DNA of 64,000 nt from Gigaspora rosea (taxonomy: Eukaryota > Glomeromycota > Glomeromycetes > Diversisporales > Gigasporaceae), in the NCBI GenBank assembly GCA_003550325.1, contig QKWP01002001.1:1-64000 (forward strand), read 5' to 3'. The position numbers and the translations under genes are program-made. Below the pieces are notes generated by a model. The model searched no databases and had not been told where the DNA came from. It saw nothing but the letters and a program-made list of their open reading frames with translations. Positions 1 to 11,589 of this stretch are shown piece after piece. Each line of letters begins with the position of its first letter. Within the stretch, counting starts at the first letter, position 1.

Positions 1-590
1 ATTTTATTATAATTCGAATTATTTCGAATTATTTTGCACTCTTTGTTCATAGTAATTTATCTCAATCGATTTTGAATTAGTTTGAATTATTCTACGTTAT
101 ATTGCATAATTTCTTGCATAATATTGCGTAATAATCTTACGTAATATTTCATAATTTTATATTTCACTATATTGCGAAAGTTATTACGTAATATTGCGTT
201 GTTATTACACTTCGTAAATTATTGCGCTATATTTCGGCCTATTAAATTTGCTGATGTATATATATAGATAGATCAGGTTAAATAAAAAAATCTGCAAAAA
301 AACTTCAAAAATAAGCAAATTTACTATAAATAAAAAAATCTGTACAAAAAAAACTCTTTCTAACGATCCCTTGTACCAACTTTTTCATAACTACCGACCT
401 ATGACAACTATACAATTATTATACTTATACACAACAAAACTTTACCTTGGAGCAACTAGGAACTAGAGTTCCAGATCAAATGTTGAGATAACTGAAATAA
501 AGCTGAAAAAGAGTTCTCCTTTTGGGTTTGACTCTCCGATAAAAGACTCTGGTACTATAGAAGAAGTAGTAGAGCCGAAAACTCTAAAGT
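1..590. other. AT-rich non-coding stretch
   Basis: No gene is visible. The first 240 bases are a degenerate series of short words of the type ATTGCGTAATA / ACGTAATATT, and the remainder is A-rich intergenic sequence. Short open frames here show no recognisable protein features. Confidence 0.5.
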
Positions 591-639
591 TTTTGTCAAA
601 AAGAGTAAAAACATCTGTGGAAGCATACTTTTGGTTGAA

Positions 640-935
640 TATAATATTTTGTATAGCTTATACTCTTTCTGTCCTTTGTAAGTTGGTACTTTCGGTACTT
701 TCTCTTGGTTTTTTCGAAATTTCGCCAAAAAGTAGATATCCAGCTTACCCCTCCAGAAAATCGACAATATTTACGCCTTCCAAATCGGAATTGCAACTAC
801 CTAATTAGAGTCAACGTCACGAGTGCGCATTTTGCTACAATGTAAACAATGAATAACATGTCAGAGATTTTTCTGGAATATCGTAGAAATTTCTTTTCTT
901 TTGTAATTTAGATGTAGTTTTTTTTAGTATATATT
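640..935 (+). repeat. Degenerate dispersed repeat, copy 1 (partner near 9735-10010)
   Basis: The stretch around CGCCAAAAAGTAGA...CCCCTCCAGAAAATCG...CCAAATCGGA lines up in order with TGGCAAAAAGTGGG...CCCCCTCCAAAAGATTGG...CCTAATCAGGA at 9800-9890. Both copies are followed by a CGTCACGA/GTGACGAG block and then by a T-rich tail with TTTCTTTTCTTTT. A decayed coding end followed by a pyrimidine-rich 3' tail would fit the 3' end of a retroelement, but no reverse transcriptase motif is present. The identity is therefore left open. Confidence 0.4.
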
Positions 936-999
936 TTTCTGCTTTATAGTTTACATATAATACTTTGGTAGAGTTTTTATATAGTATTATATAATTTTT

Positions 1000-1800
1000 A
1001 CATTCATATATTTTTATATGTGTTTGTTATAGATTAGTTTTTTTTTTCTTTGTCTTTTTTATCTTTCATTCTTTTTTTTTGTCATTTTTGGTACTTCGCT
1101 TAGGGCAGTGTCATTAATCACCTGATTATTTTTTATCAGAGGCCTACCCCCCTCTCTCTTCCTTAATATATAAATAGTCAGGTTCTTATATATAATTTCA
1201 ACTTTTTTTACCCCCCTCCCTCCCTAAAAAATCACCTGATTTTTGTTACTCCCCTTAGGTTTTGTAGTTTCTCCCCATTTTTTTTACTCCCCTTTTAAAT
1301 TTCTTGCTTGTATCTTTTTTCTTTTTGTCTTTGGATTGAAATCACTCTACTATTGAAGCTAGATGAGAAGGATTTAAGGAAATCGGCAATCTTGACAAGG
1401 CTAATAACAGCCAATCAGTAATTATAGGGGAGTACGCGCAGAGAGTTGCATGCCCCTGTAAGAGAAAATTGTTATTGCGGCAAATTGTACTTAGCGGACA
1501 TTAAATAGCATGAGTAAGTTTTTATGTAGAGAAAAGAGAGATTTTGGTAGCAGCTACTGTAAACTAAAATTTTGTGTACAAAGTTATGAAGTCTTTCTAG
1601 TTAATAAAAGCAGGATTGCCAAAGAGTAAAAAAAAAATCTGTATAAAAAAAACAAAAATAAACAAACTAATATTTGGTCTACTGTATTTATATATATTTT
1701 GAATTCTGCTATTCTGTACTATATCTAAATCAAATAATATCAGTACTGTTTATTCTTTATGGAATTTGTATTTTTTATAGTACAATAAAAATTAAAGATG
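1000..1800. other. Pyrimidine-rich intergenic stretch with C-tracts
   Basis: The 1100-1340 part is rich in T- and C-tracts (CCCCCCTC blocks) and has a direct repeat of ATCACCTGATT at about 1118 and 1230. The same CACCTGAT/CCCCCC combination occurs inside the foldback region near 54600, so this may be a decayed non-autonomous element. No gene is seen. Confidence 0.3.
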
Positions 1801-1808
1801 TGGGTTGG

Positions 1809-1880
1809 GGCTCTATAGTTAGTGGTCTAGATGCTCAACCCTCATAGCCAAGGTCTTTGGTTCGAATCCTACTAGAAGCA
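1809..1880 (+). repeat. tRNA-like (SINE-type) head
   Basis: A pol III A box-like word (TAGTTAGTGG, 1816-1825) is followed about 34 bases later by a perfect B box GGTTCGAATCC (1859-1869). The flanking 7-mers only partly pair and the T stem has mismatches. This is therefore a tRNA-derived sequence, not a convincing functional tRNA. It heads a block of clearly higher GC content reaching to about 2860, as expected for a SINE or other tRNA-headed retroelement. Confidence 0.55.
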
Positions 1881-2845
1881 GTTTCTAGGAAAATTCAGAT
1901 GCAAGACTCTGTGAAAGTTCATGTGAAGTACGAATCTGGTTTTAGGAATTTCCAAAAGGAGATCCATTGTGGAGGGTTGGCACTATAGATGACGGTCCAG
2001 TTATATGAAGGTTGTGCAAGTAATTCCTTGGTGGGCAAGAGCAATGTAGCACCAACAACCTTAAGGTGGTCTTGGGATCTTGATTGGGAGGATAACATAA
2101 CTGTAACATGAACCCAAATGGTAAGAAAAGTGGTGAACACAAAGGGATCTGTGGTAAAGAATTGGCTGAAACTGGATAAGGAACACCTTTGGCATCGGTA
2201 CCAAACCTAAATGAAAGGAAACTACTACTATAGAGGTAGATCTGCGATTGGGGATACAAACAAAATGACGAATCACCCAGTGAGAAGTACAATGTACGAA
2301 ATAAAGCTCCCTGGCCTAACCAACGATAGAACACCAACCTCTTTACAAGAAGTTGGAAGTAGTATAGGAATGTATTACAAAATCCAGTTGGGAGTAGCTG
2401 CGTCATATAGAAGGAGTATGAGCTAGCTTGCTGATGATAGGGGTGGTTCTCACTTGGGCCAGTTACGCAACGCAGCCGGTGCTCACCTACTTTTAGGGGA
2501 AGTATCTGCTAACCAATCCAGATAGCTTATCTGCAGTAATATACGATAGATTACTAAGAGTAGTGGGTAAAGCTTAGCTTGACCCACCAGCGCATGAATA
2601 ATTTCAGGACGCCAAGGTTTAGAAAGTAACCGTGAGGTTACGATTGTCTGGACAAGGTCCTTGCACCTACTTGGAAGTATAGGATCGGCAATATGAGAGA
2701 AGTTGTGAATATAGTAAGTAGCGGAATAACAAAATAGGGAGTAGTCCAAAAATCCAGGTTATACAAAAAATAGTGTATGGAAAGCTCTGGTAGGTTTAGG
2801 TCACAGATAGTCAAGAATATCTGAGTCTCTTGTTCTTAATATAGT
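1881..2845. repeat. Higher-GC block downstream of the tRNA-like head
   Basis: Base composition is noticeably richer in G and C than the flanks, and the block lacks the long A/T tracts typical of the window. Open frames on both strands (for example 1942-2406 minus) look like chance frames: none shows a recognised domain. Best read as the body of a tRNA-headed retroelement or a processed copy of unknown origin. Confidence 0.35.
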
Positions 2846-3125
2846 ACATATATTATCCGACAAACTCATATGATCATAAAAAAATTTCTTACTGTTATTT
2901 TTTTATGTATTATGACGTAAACATGGTTATTTAAATTAAACTCAGCGAGCAACTCCCTACCAATCATGATCATAAATTGCCAGATAACACCAATATTGGG
3001 CAAATTGTCAAATACAGTAATTTGGCAAATGATTGGCTATATGTGATGCAGAGCGGCAAGTGACCATTTGCAAAATTACCATTATTCTACAATTTTTGCC
3101 CAATATTGTATATATATTGTATCAC
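2846..3125 (+). repeat. Dispersed repeat family, copy 1 (partner 19115-19375)
   Basis: The sequence beginning GACAAACTCATATGATCAT and ending near GCCCAATATTGTAT recurs in the same order near 19122-19372. Shared blocks are TTTCTTACTGTTATTTTTTT, CTACCAATCATGATCATAAA and TTTGGCAAATGATT. The distal half is an imperfect palindrome (CCAATATTGGGCAAATTGTC ... GACAATTTTTGC-type arms) around GCAGAGCGGCA. This fits a non-autonomous foldback element. No target duplication was found. Confidence 0.65.
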
Positions 3126-3332
3126 ACAATATATACAAACATATACTTAATAATAAAGTCTTCGAGGCACGACCTCACCTTAAAAAAAAAAAAAATTAAA
3201 GTTATTGTATTTGGCAAGTCTTGTCTAAAAAAAATATAATTTAACTAAAAAAATATATAATAATTAAATATAAATGTTAAATATAAAAGTGTATTAGTTT
3301 ATGGTGACCTGTCGCCATGGTAACTTGTAATC

Positions 3333-3357
3333 AACCAATCAAAATCGATCACGTGAG
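3333..3357 (+). promoter_or_regulatory. CCAAT box plus CACGTG motif
   Basis: AACCAATCAAAATCGATC is followed at once by ACGTGA, giving a CCAAT box and a CACGTG (E-box/CBF1-type) core within 25 bases. Almost the same composite recurs at 7872-7904 and 15249-15299, each time upstream of an A-rich leader. The third copy lies just upstream of the transposase start codon at 15355. A promoter role is inference from repetition and position. Confidence 0.4.
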
Positions 3358-3599
3358 TTACATGACGACCAATTTGCAAAGAGCAAATCAGTGTATATGT
3401 GATTCACAGGTCCAATTTTGATCGATCGATCATTTAAAAATAGCACGTAACAAAACTACAAATTAAAAAAAAAAAGAGCAAATCTATCTATTACTACCAG
3501 TCCAACTCGAACTTTTTTTATTTTTTTAAAAAAAAATCAACGATAAAAAAAAAAATTTCTAATCTAAAAAAATATTTATTTCCCAGCCCTACTGCACCC

Positions 3600-4310
3600 A
3601 TGGCAGAGCCCCCGACTCAACTGATTTCTCACAAAAACAAAACGAAGATGCCAGAAGCACCCATTTCTCAGATCAAAAACGAAACTCCAAAAACAATGAC
3701 ACCAAGAAACAAAGCACCTAAAAAAAGAGAGAAGTTAGTACCTATAACCAAAAAAAAATACAAAAAAAAACACAAACTGACGAAGGTCTCAACCCAGTAC
3801 TATGACGATTCCAAGAACAATGTCTTCTAGAACGACAACTCCCAGAACGACAACTCCAAGAAAAAAAAACAAAAAGAAGTTAGTACCCATAACAAAAAAA
3901 AAACTAGTAAAAAAAAACCACTTACAGTAAACCGACAAAGATCTCGATTCCTATTCTAAAAACCATACCAAGAACAACGGCTCCAAGAAAAATGACTCCA
4001 AGAAAAGAAACAACTAAAAAAAAGATAGAGTTAAAAAAAAAACAATAGTAGTAAATAAAAAAACCCACTAGCACTTATCTAAAAATCAGCTCAGCCCCAT
4101 TTCGTATCTCAACTTGCAACAATAAAGAAAAAAAGAACGCTAGCTACAAGAATATGAAAGACAGTATTCACGAGATGAAAAAATAAGAAAAATTAGCGGC
4201 AATGAAAAGACAAAAACAACAAAGAAGAAAAAAAGAGAAAAAAGCTGGTACTTATCTGAAGACCAGCCCCAACCCCACCTATTTCACAGCTCAGCTCGGT
4301 GAAGTCACTA
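3600..4310 (+). other. A-rich degenerate region with a short open frame
   Basis: An ATG at 3600, about 245 bases downstream of the CCAAT/CACGTG composite, opens a 76-residue frame rich in Lys, Thr and Pro (ends near 3830). After it, variants of CCAAGAACAACGGCTCCAAG recur among long A-tracts to about 4010, and a small Lys/Arg-rich frame follows at 4202-4408. It may be a decayed gene built of short repeats. No conserved domain is visible, and codon use is dominated by AAA. Not called as a gene. Confidence 0.3.
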
Positions 4311-4720
4311 CTAATACTCAGTGTTGTCACTTGGATGTGTTCATACTATGTTTTTTGTCCAATGTTCAAAATTGTCCAAAATCGTCCAAGCCTATGTCCC
4401 ATGTTTAACTAATCAATAAAGTAATTTAAAAAAATATATAATTATATATTTTTTTTAAGTGCTGGACTCATTGGTAAAAAAATTAAAATAGATTATCTTA
4501 ATAAAATTTTAAGTAATTTTAATTTGAAAAAATGTTCAAAATGTCCAAAAAGTGTCCAAGTGACAACACTGCTAATACTTTTCTGTTCTTAGAACCAAGT
4601 CGAAGCCGATTTTAAATGAAAAGATCTAAAGACCAGCCCCAATCTTACCCATTTCATAGCTCAGCTCCTGTAAAGTCACTGCAAATGCTTTTCTGTTCTT
4701 CAAATGAAAAGACCTAAAGA
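4255..4720 (+). repeat. Imperfect tandem duplication interrupted by a hAT element
   Basis: The unit AAGACCAGCCCCAA...CATTTCA.AGCTCAGCTC...TTTTCTGTTCTT occurs twice, at about 4258-4312 plus 4580-4600 and at about 4629-4702. In the first copy it is split by the 253-bp element at 4319-4571. In the second copy the corresponding place (TCACTGCAAATGCTTTTCTG) is uninterrupted and serves as a natural empty site. Confidence 0.6.
4319..4571. mobile_element. Non-autonomous hAT element (MITE), family A copy 1
   Basis: 253-bp element with terminal inverted repeats CAGTGTTGTCACTTGGA / TCCAAGTGACAACACTG. It is flanked by a perfect 8-bp target-site duplication CTAATACT (4311-4318 and 4572-4579). An 8-bp duplication with CAGTG-type ends is diagnostic of the hAT superfamily. 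It has no coding capacity. The interior contains several copies of TGTCCAA near the ends, possible transposase binding sites. A second copy with its own 8-bp duplication is at 56163-56412 in the opposite orientation, and the adjacent tandem unit gives an empty site. Confidence 0.9.
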
Positions 4721-4724
4721 AGAG

Positions 4725-7700
4725 AGTAGTGAATTGACTTGATTATATAATACTTGATCATTGATCGATTTGGTTATGATCAAGCACCAATTCATGGGCT
4801 CGAGCAACAATAGATCAATTAATGATCAATAATACATATATTTGATCGATCAAAAAAATTTTTAATATAATTCCATTTATAAAAAAATGTCAGTTTAAGG
4901 ACCTAATGTTTTTTGTTTTAATGGGTTATAGTATTATATACTGTATCACCAAAAAAAATATGCTAACTCTTCAAAATTTACATTATAATAATTACGTAGT
5001 ATTACGAAAAAACAATGCATATTTACAATCTGCATCATGATGCATTTTTACATGCCTGACTTTTAAACATTTTTATTACATGACCAAATTTAATTTATAT
5101 TTTATGATTTATTTAACTTTTATTTATAATATAAAATAAATCTATTTGTCTATCACGTATGTACAAACATTATATAACATGACTAAACTAATTCCAAAAC
5201 CAAATACTAACTACAAACTCAAACATGAGACACACCAACAAGAACTTTGGCGACATCGATACTGAAGCGATATCCTAACCAGAAACCAATTATAACCCTA
5301 TCACGTATGTAGAACATTATATAATGTGACTAAAATAATTTCAAAACCGAATACTAACTACAAACTTAAAAAACTAAGACGCGAAACCCACTAACAAAAA
5401 CTTCAAACGACATTGATACCAAAGCGACAAAATCACAAAAGCTCCGAAAGCAGACAAGAAATAATTTTGCATCAAAAAAAGCTTGACAAAATTGTATTCA
5501 TAAAGATTTAATAATGATACCAGAGCAATATACTAGTTGTTTTAGCGAAGCTAGAGTTAACCTACAAAAGTTAGTTTAGGCTGACAAGGCAAAAAAAGAA
5601 AGCAAATAATGAAACTTCCCAGTACATACAAGATTCTGGTCCTAATCTTTATTTTTGGCATTCTAACGATTTCTACTACTTGACATTCCAATGAAGCTAA
5701 ACCTATGAAAAAAAGAATTAGTTCAAAAAATCAAAAAAGAAAATAAACAATAAAAAAAAGCCTTCAAAATACTTATCTTATAAATCCAGAAACCCTAGTC
5801 TAAACTTTATTATTATTATTCTAGTGAAGCTGAATCTGTCAAAAAGAACATTAATATTAGTTCAAGAAAAAAAATTCAAAAAACAATCAATAAAGGAAAA
5901 AAAAAGCCACAAATCTTATTCCGGTTCTAATCTTTACTATGTATCTGGTATTTTAGAGAAACTAAATCTGTAAAAGCAAAAGGTAGTATCGGGATTAGAT
6001 TTAATTTAAAAAAAAAAAAAACTTATCTGCAGGATTCCGGTTTAAGCAGTCTAATAATAGAAAAAAAATTAAAAAAAAAGAAAATGAACAAAAAGATAAA
6101 AACAAATAGAAAAGAAAAAAAATTAAACGCAAAAAAAAACAATAAATAAAAAAAAATAAAAAAAATAAAAAAAATAAAATAAAAAAATAAAAATAATAAT
6201 AATAATAATAATAAACAAAAACGAAAAAAAAATTAACGAAAATAAAAAAAATAAATAACTGAAAAAAATCAAAAAAAATTAAAAACAAAAAAAAAATAAT
6301 GGTATGAAATAAAAATAAACGAAAAAAAAATTAAAAATAAAAAAAAATTAAAAATTAAAAACAAATAAAAAAAAGTTTACACTATTTTACCTAATATAAT
6401 CAATTAATAATTGACCCAATGATTAATTGATTATATATATTCGAGCTTATAAATCATATGCTTGATCGATTATACTCAATTAAATATACATAATTGATTT
6501 TTGATTGATTATTGAAACCTTTTTTTAATTAATTATCAATCAACAATTTTTTAATCGAGTCAATTCACAAGAAGAGAGAAGTTAGTGATGGCAACAAGCA
6601 AAAAAAAAAGAAAAAAAAAAGTACTTATCTAAAGATAGCCAAAAAAGAAATACAAAATTTAAATCATGAAATGAAAAAAAATAAAAAAATAAAAAATCTA
6701 TTTACCTGTAGATCTGATCTAAATCGAATCAAGTATCTAGATCGGCTAGAAACAAGCTACTGGTATATGATCACCAATTTTAAATCTGATTGGCCGATCA
6801 TAAGGGGTGTTATAGCAATGGATCGTCATTTATAATTTTCCAATATAAAATATATACTGTATTTATAAAATCTATATTGTGCTATATTACTATACTATAC
6901 TAAAATCTGTTTTATAAAATTAGTTATTAAACTAAGAGTACTAGATAGTGTAATCTACTAAAACTATAGTCCTTGGTTAAAAGTTGGCTATTAGAACAAC
7001 AGTCTAGTTATTAAATAAATAAAAAAAGAGATAAAAGTTGTAAAACTGCTATATAGATTTAATAATAGCAAAAAAAAAAATACCAATATATGTTTTTATA
7101 GTTACGCACTATACCAAAATAAAAGTCAATTCAAAAAAACTTGCTATTGCAAAATGTAGTTAAATAACTTGGTTTTGGAATTAACTTTTTAATTTTTACT
7201 ATAATTTTGTTATAAAAATTTTGTTACAAAACTTGTTAGCTATTGTAATATATGTAATACATATTATAATTTTGAATTAGTTCATATTGGAATTAACTAC
7301 AGTATATAGTTTCTTTTGCAATTTGTTATAAAAAATTTTTGTTATATAATTTACTAATTATTGTTATAATTTATTTAATATTTGGTTAATTTATGATTTA
7401 CTATAAAATTTTGTTACTATATAGTTAAGGCTAATTTGGTTAATGAATTTAATTGTAATGATATTTTTGATTAAAACTTGCTCATTAATATATTCATTCA
7501 GTAATAGCAATTTAATCAGCCAAACAAAATTTAATTGGCCATTGGCCAATACAAAATAATTTGATCAAAAATAGCCAAAATTTTATAGCCAAAGTTGAAT
7601 ATTAATTGGCCAGGTCAATTAAAATTATTTGGTCTATATAGCTGTTGGCCAATGGCCAAATGGCCAAATAGTCAAATAGCCAAATTTCTCAATATAATAA

Positions 7701-7860
7701 TAAAAAAAGAAAAGTATATAAAATACTGTATGAAAGTATATTAATATATAAGATAATTTAAATAATAATTGTTAAACTATATAAAAAAAAAAATTTAAAT
7801 AAAAGTTTAATAAGTTATAAAAAAGGGTTTGAAAATTCCATGCATCTGCACGGTCATGCA
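4725..7860. other. Long AT-rich region, no gene
   Basis: About 3 kb of A- and T-tracts. Noted inside are TTGATC/GATCAA-rich clusters at 4740-4860 and 6400-6560, long poly-A/ATA tracts at 5990-6370, and a cluster of TTGGCCA words at 7530-7690. The minus-strand frame at 6001-6288 is only poly-Phe/Tyr from homopolymer tracts. No conserved coding sequence is seen on either strand. Confidence 0.5.
5150..5431 (+). repeat. Imperfect tandem duplication, ~150-bp unit
   Basis: TATCACGTATGTA...ACATTATATAA...TGACTAAA..AATT.CAAAACC.AATACTAACTACAAACT at 5150-5225 recurs at 5300-5375. Both copies are followed by similar AAGAACTTTGGCGACAT / AAAACTTCAAACGACAT blocks ending in GAAGCGA or AAAGCGA. Two diverged copies; no gene. 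Confidence 0.6.
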
Positions 7861-7871
7861 TTTCATGATCA

Positions 7872-7904
7872 ACCAATCAAAACTGATCATGTGAACACGT
7901 GATC
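7872..7904 (+). promoter_or_regulatory. CCAAT box plus CACGTG motif, second copy
   Basis: AACCAATCAAAACTGATCAT is followed by GTGAACACGTGATC, a variant of the composites at 3333-3357 and 15249-15299. It precedes a poly-A leader and a degenerate low-complexity stretch (8040-9270), the same arrangement as at 3333-3600. Promoter role inferred only. Confidence 0.35.
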
Positions 7905-8039
7905 AATCGCTTGTAACCGGCCAATTAATATCAATACAAACTTTATAAAAAAATCTAAAGATTTTAAGATTTTTTTATTAAAAAAAAAAAAAAAAACAAG
8001 TATACAACAAACACAAACAATAAACTGATTTAAAAAAAA

Positions 8040-9280
8040 AAACACAGTGATGAAACCCAAACCCTAACCCAAACCATAACCTGAACCCTAAACCCTAACC
8101 CTACTCTAATCTACACTACGAAATTATAAACACTAATGAAGCATCAACAATACCGAAAACTACAGTGAAGCCACAAGCATCGACGACTTAAAGCCAAGGC
8201 AAACCCACCAAAGAACCGTGCAAGACCACCAGACTCCAACTAATAATTCCAAGAGTAACAACTTCAACGACGAAATCACGCCTTGAAGAAGAACATTAGA
8301 AATTACAAAAAAAAAAAAAACAAATCAAACAACTCAAACAATGAACTTACCTGACTCCAACGACAAATCTAATAGCTTTAAGAGCAATAACTTCAATGAC
8401 GAAATTATGCTAGAAGAAGAAAAGAAAATAAAAGAAAAAAAATATTAGTTAAGTCAAGACAAAAAAAAATAAAAGAAAAAAAGAAACAAAAAAAACTACT
8501 CACCAAACAAGCCATTCTGAGAAATACTTAGACCGCACCACAAGAATACCAGGAAAACGCACAAGACCACCCTAAGAGGACCATTCTACAAAAATGTACA
8601 CAAGAAAGCTAAAGAAACAAGAAATAAAAACCATTAGTTAAATTAATACAAAAAAAATAAAATAAAAAAAACACCAAACAAGTTACTCTGAAAAAATGTA
8701 CTCCACACTGTAAGAACACCAGGAAACACACAAAACCACCTTACGAGGATGTGCGTAAAAGCAACGAAAACATATACAAGAAACAAGACCATCCACAAGA
8801 ATGCTGAAGAAACAAGAAATAAAAGAAAAAAAATGTTAAAGTCAAAAAAAAATAAAAGAAAAAAAACTCACAAGCTACTCTAAGAAAACATGTTAAAACA
8901 CTAGAGAAACGAACAAGACCATCCTATGAAGACGCATGCAAGACCACACTACAAAGACGCATGCAAAAAACATTTCACAAAAATAAAAACGCTGAACCTA
9001 AAAGAAAATTTAATGGCTACAACAGCGATGAGATAGCAGCAATGAGACACTAGTGATGAAACACCAACGACGATACCAACTACAATAAAGACCAAGAAAT
9101 CTAATACCGACACCAGTAACGAAACACTAATGATGACACCAACTACAATACCAACTACAACACCAACTATGAAAAGGTTTAAAAAAAAATTAGTATACAG
9201 TACAAAGAAAGCAAAAGCGAAAAAAAACAAAAAAAAACAATAATTATCTTTGATAATCATTGTTTATATAGATGCATAAG
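8040..9280. other. Low-complexity degenerate region, begins with telomere-like repeats
   Basis: Starts with degenerate CCCTAA-type repeats at 8054-8112. Then come loosely repeated blocks of the form CACACAAGACCACCnnnnGAGGA...GAAGAAACAAGAAATAAAA (for example at about 8560-8630, 8710-8830 and 8890-8960) and GATGAAACACCAACGACGAT/ACCAACTACAAT-type short repeats (9040-9180). The minus-strand frame 8949-9260 is Val/Phe-rich and derives from these repeats. A decayed gene or decayed tandem array; no domain is recognised. Confidence 0.35.
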
Positions 9281-9734
9281 GGGTGCGCAACCATGCAGGT
9301 GCATGAAAAAAGTTTTCCTATATAAAAAATAATTTAAATAAAAATTTAATAAGTTATATTAAAAATAATTTAAACAAAAGTATAATAAGATATATAAAAA
9401 AGTAATTTAAGTAAAGTTTTAGAATCAATAAATTTTGGGAAACTCTTCCCGACGATCACTTGCGCCAAAATTTCTGTGCAAAAATAAAACAAAAAATTTC
9501 TTTTAGTGACAGACGAAGCAACTTCATACATCGGTTCATATAAAGGTTAACACTATTAAGTAGGACTCCTTTGTATATTCGGCAAGCAAGCCAGAAGCGT
9601 CGGTTGTACAAGATAACTGGCAGTGGGCGCCCTTGGTACAAGAAATTCTGGTAGAAGCAACTCCCTTCTGTCGACGAAGATACCTTGGTTGGCTAGGCAG
9701 TGAACTAAAAGGAAATGAGTTTTTTAATACTATA

Positions 9735-10010
9735 TTTAAAGGTTTTTTGTCGCAAGTCCAAGAGAAAATTTACGAACCCCTGCTACCATATTCTTACTGA
9801 GCTTTTTTTACTAGAATTTTGGCAAAAAGTGGGAAAGTCGGCGTACCCCCTCCAAAAGATTGGCACTGTTGTTCCTATCCTAATCAGGAAGAAGGTATGC
9901 AAGGTGGTAAACAGGAACGACGCGTGACGAGATGGTGACGCAAAGTTGTTGGCCTTTCGGGTTTTAATTAAATTCTAGAATTTTCTTTTCTTTTCTCATC
10001 TTGTACGTAT
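9735..10010 (+). repeat. Degenerate dispersed repeat, copy 2 (partner 640-935)
   Basis: Collinear with the copy near the left end (TGGCAAAAAGTGG, CCCCCTCCAAAAGATTGG, CCTAATCAGGA, GTGACGAG, then TTTCTTTTCTTTT). The reading frame at 9715-9927 is slightly better preserved than in the first copy but has no recognised domain. It is followed by a long T-rich stretch to about 10250 and a GC-richer stretch running into the gap. A retroelement 3' end is one possibility. Confidence 0.4.
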
Positions 10011-10394
10011 AACACATCCATAAGTAGATGCTTATGTAGTGTTATACAATTTTTATCGTTTATTGTTTAGACATATTAGCACCTTCGTTTTCTATTTCTT
10101 TCATGACTTTTTCTCTTTTCTTTTCTTTTTTGTGTGTTTTACTTTTCTAGAATTTTCTTTTTGGTCTTTTTTGTTGGGTTTCGTTTAGTAGTTCATTCCC
10201 CTGTTTTAAGATTTCCCCTTTCCTTTTTCTTTGTCTTTATGAGAAGCTCAGGGATAAAGTTTTTTTGGAAGGAGTGGATTATGAAGAGGTAACTGGGTAC
10301 CGCGTTATATTCGGAAGATGTACTCATGGCCAAAGACCATGGTCGCTTTCGCTTGACAAACACCAGTGCGACAATCCTACTTGGGCACCATTTG

Positions 10395-11012
10395 NNNNNN
10401 NNNNNNNNNNNNNNNNNNNNNNNNNNNNNNNNNNNNNNNNNNNNNNNNNNNNNNNNNNNNNNNNNNNNNNNNNNNNNNNNNNNNNNNNNNNNNNNNNNNN
10501 NNNNNNNNNNNNNNNNNNNNNNNNNNNNNNNNNNNNNNNNNNNNNNNNNNNNNNNNNNNNNNNNNNNNNNNNNNNNNNNNNNNNNNNNNNNNNNNNNNNN
10601 NNNNNNNNNNNNNNNNNNNNNNNNNNNNNNNNNNNNNNNNNNNNNNNNNNNNNNNNNNNNNNNNNNNNNNNNNNNNNNNNNNNNNNNNNNNNNNNNNNNN
10701 NNNNNNNNNNNNNNNNNNNNNNNNNNNNNNNNNNNNNNNNNNNNNNNNNNNNNNNNNNNNNNNNNNNNNNNNNNNNNNNNNNNNNNNNNNNNNNNNNNNN
10801 NNNNNNNNNNNNNNNNNNNNNNNNNNNNNNNNNNNNNNNNNNNNNNNNNNNNNNNNNNNNNNNNNNNNNNNNNNNNNNNNNNNNNNNNNNNNNNNNNNNN
10901 NNNNNNNNNNNNNNNNNNNNNNNNNNNNNNNNNNNNNNNNNNNNNNNNNNNNNNNNNNNNNNNNNNNNNNNNNNNNNNNNNNNNNNNNNNNNNNNNNNNN
11001 NNNNNNNNNNNN
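10395..11012. other. Assembly gap (618 N)
   Basis: A continuous run of undetermined bases. The left flank (10250-10394) is unusually GC-rich for the window and contains an open frame reading into the gap. The right flank is AT-rich. Reading frames that span this run are meaningless. Confidence 1.
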
Positions 11013-11589
11013 GTATATATAAACTATATTTCACACATTAGATCAAATTTTTACCCATTTTTGACTTTTTTTGAAATACAACGTCTCTAAAAAAAAAAAT
11101 ACAAACTTACACTCACTAAAAAAAAAAATAAAAAATAAAAAATAAAAAAAACAGACTTATGCTCACTAAAAAAAAAAAACAAAAAAACAAAAAAAAACCA
11201 GACTTACATTTTTAAGCACATTTGATCTGTGAGCTACCATAAATCATAAATATATTCCACAAAATGTGTGAAAAACTTAAAAAAAAAGCCCCCTTGTTTT
11301 GATTAATTTTTATCTAATTTTTGCATTTTTCCAATTTTTGCATTTTCTCAATTTTTGCATTTTTTTTTAATTTTGATATTTATTATGCTCCAGATTTTCA
11401 TTAGCATATTTCAAATATAAGATTTATAAAAATTACCTCCATTAGCATTCTTTTAAATATACCTATTTTGCCATTTAGCTGTTTTCAAATATAACCTTTT
11501 TCTCCAATACCTACTTTTTAAATAAATATAACCTTTTTTAAAAAATGGATCTCTATTAACAATTTTTCAAATATGCTTCACATAAATTG
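11013..11589. other. AT-rich stretch with short A-rich tandem copies
   Basis: Three loose copies of (A)CAGACTTA.ACTCACTAAAAAAAA occur at about 11100-11210, followed by repeated ATTTTTGCATTTTCTCAATT words at 11310-11370. No gene is seen. Confidence 0.45.

Noticed and set aside
1809..1880. Functional tRNA gene
   Set aside because: Both internal promoter boxes are present, but acceptor and T stems do not pair properly and no convincing anticodon stem forms.
3600..3830. 76-residue Lys/Thr-rich ORF as a gene
   Set aside because: Dominated by AAA codons in a low-complexity stretch; no homologous domain, so described only as a degenerate region.
6001..6288. Phe/Tyr-rich minus-strand frame
   Set aside because: Direct product of poly-A and ATA tracts; no gene-like composition.
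10265..11090. Long open frames across 10265-11090 on both strands
   Set aside because: They consist almost entirely of the 618 undetermined bases; only the flanks are real sequence.
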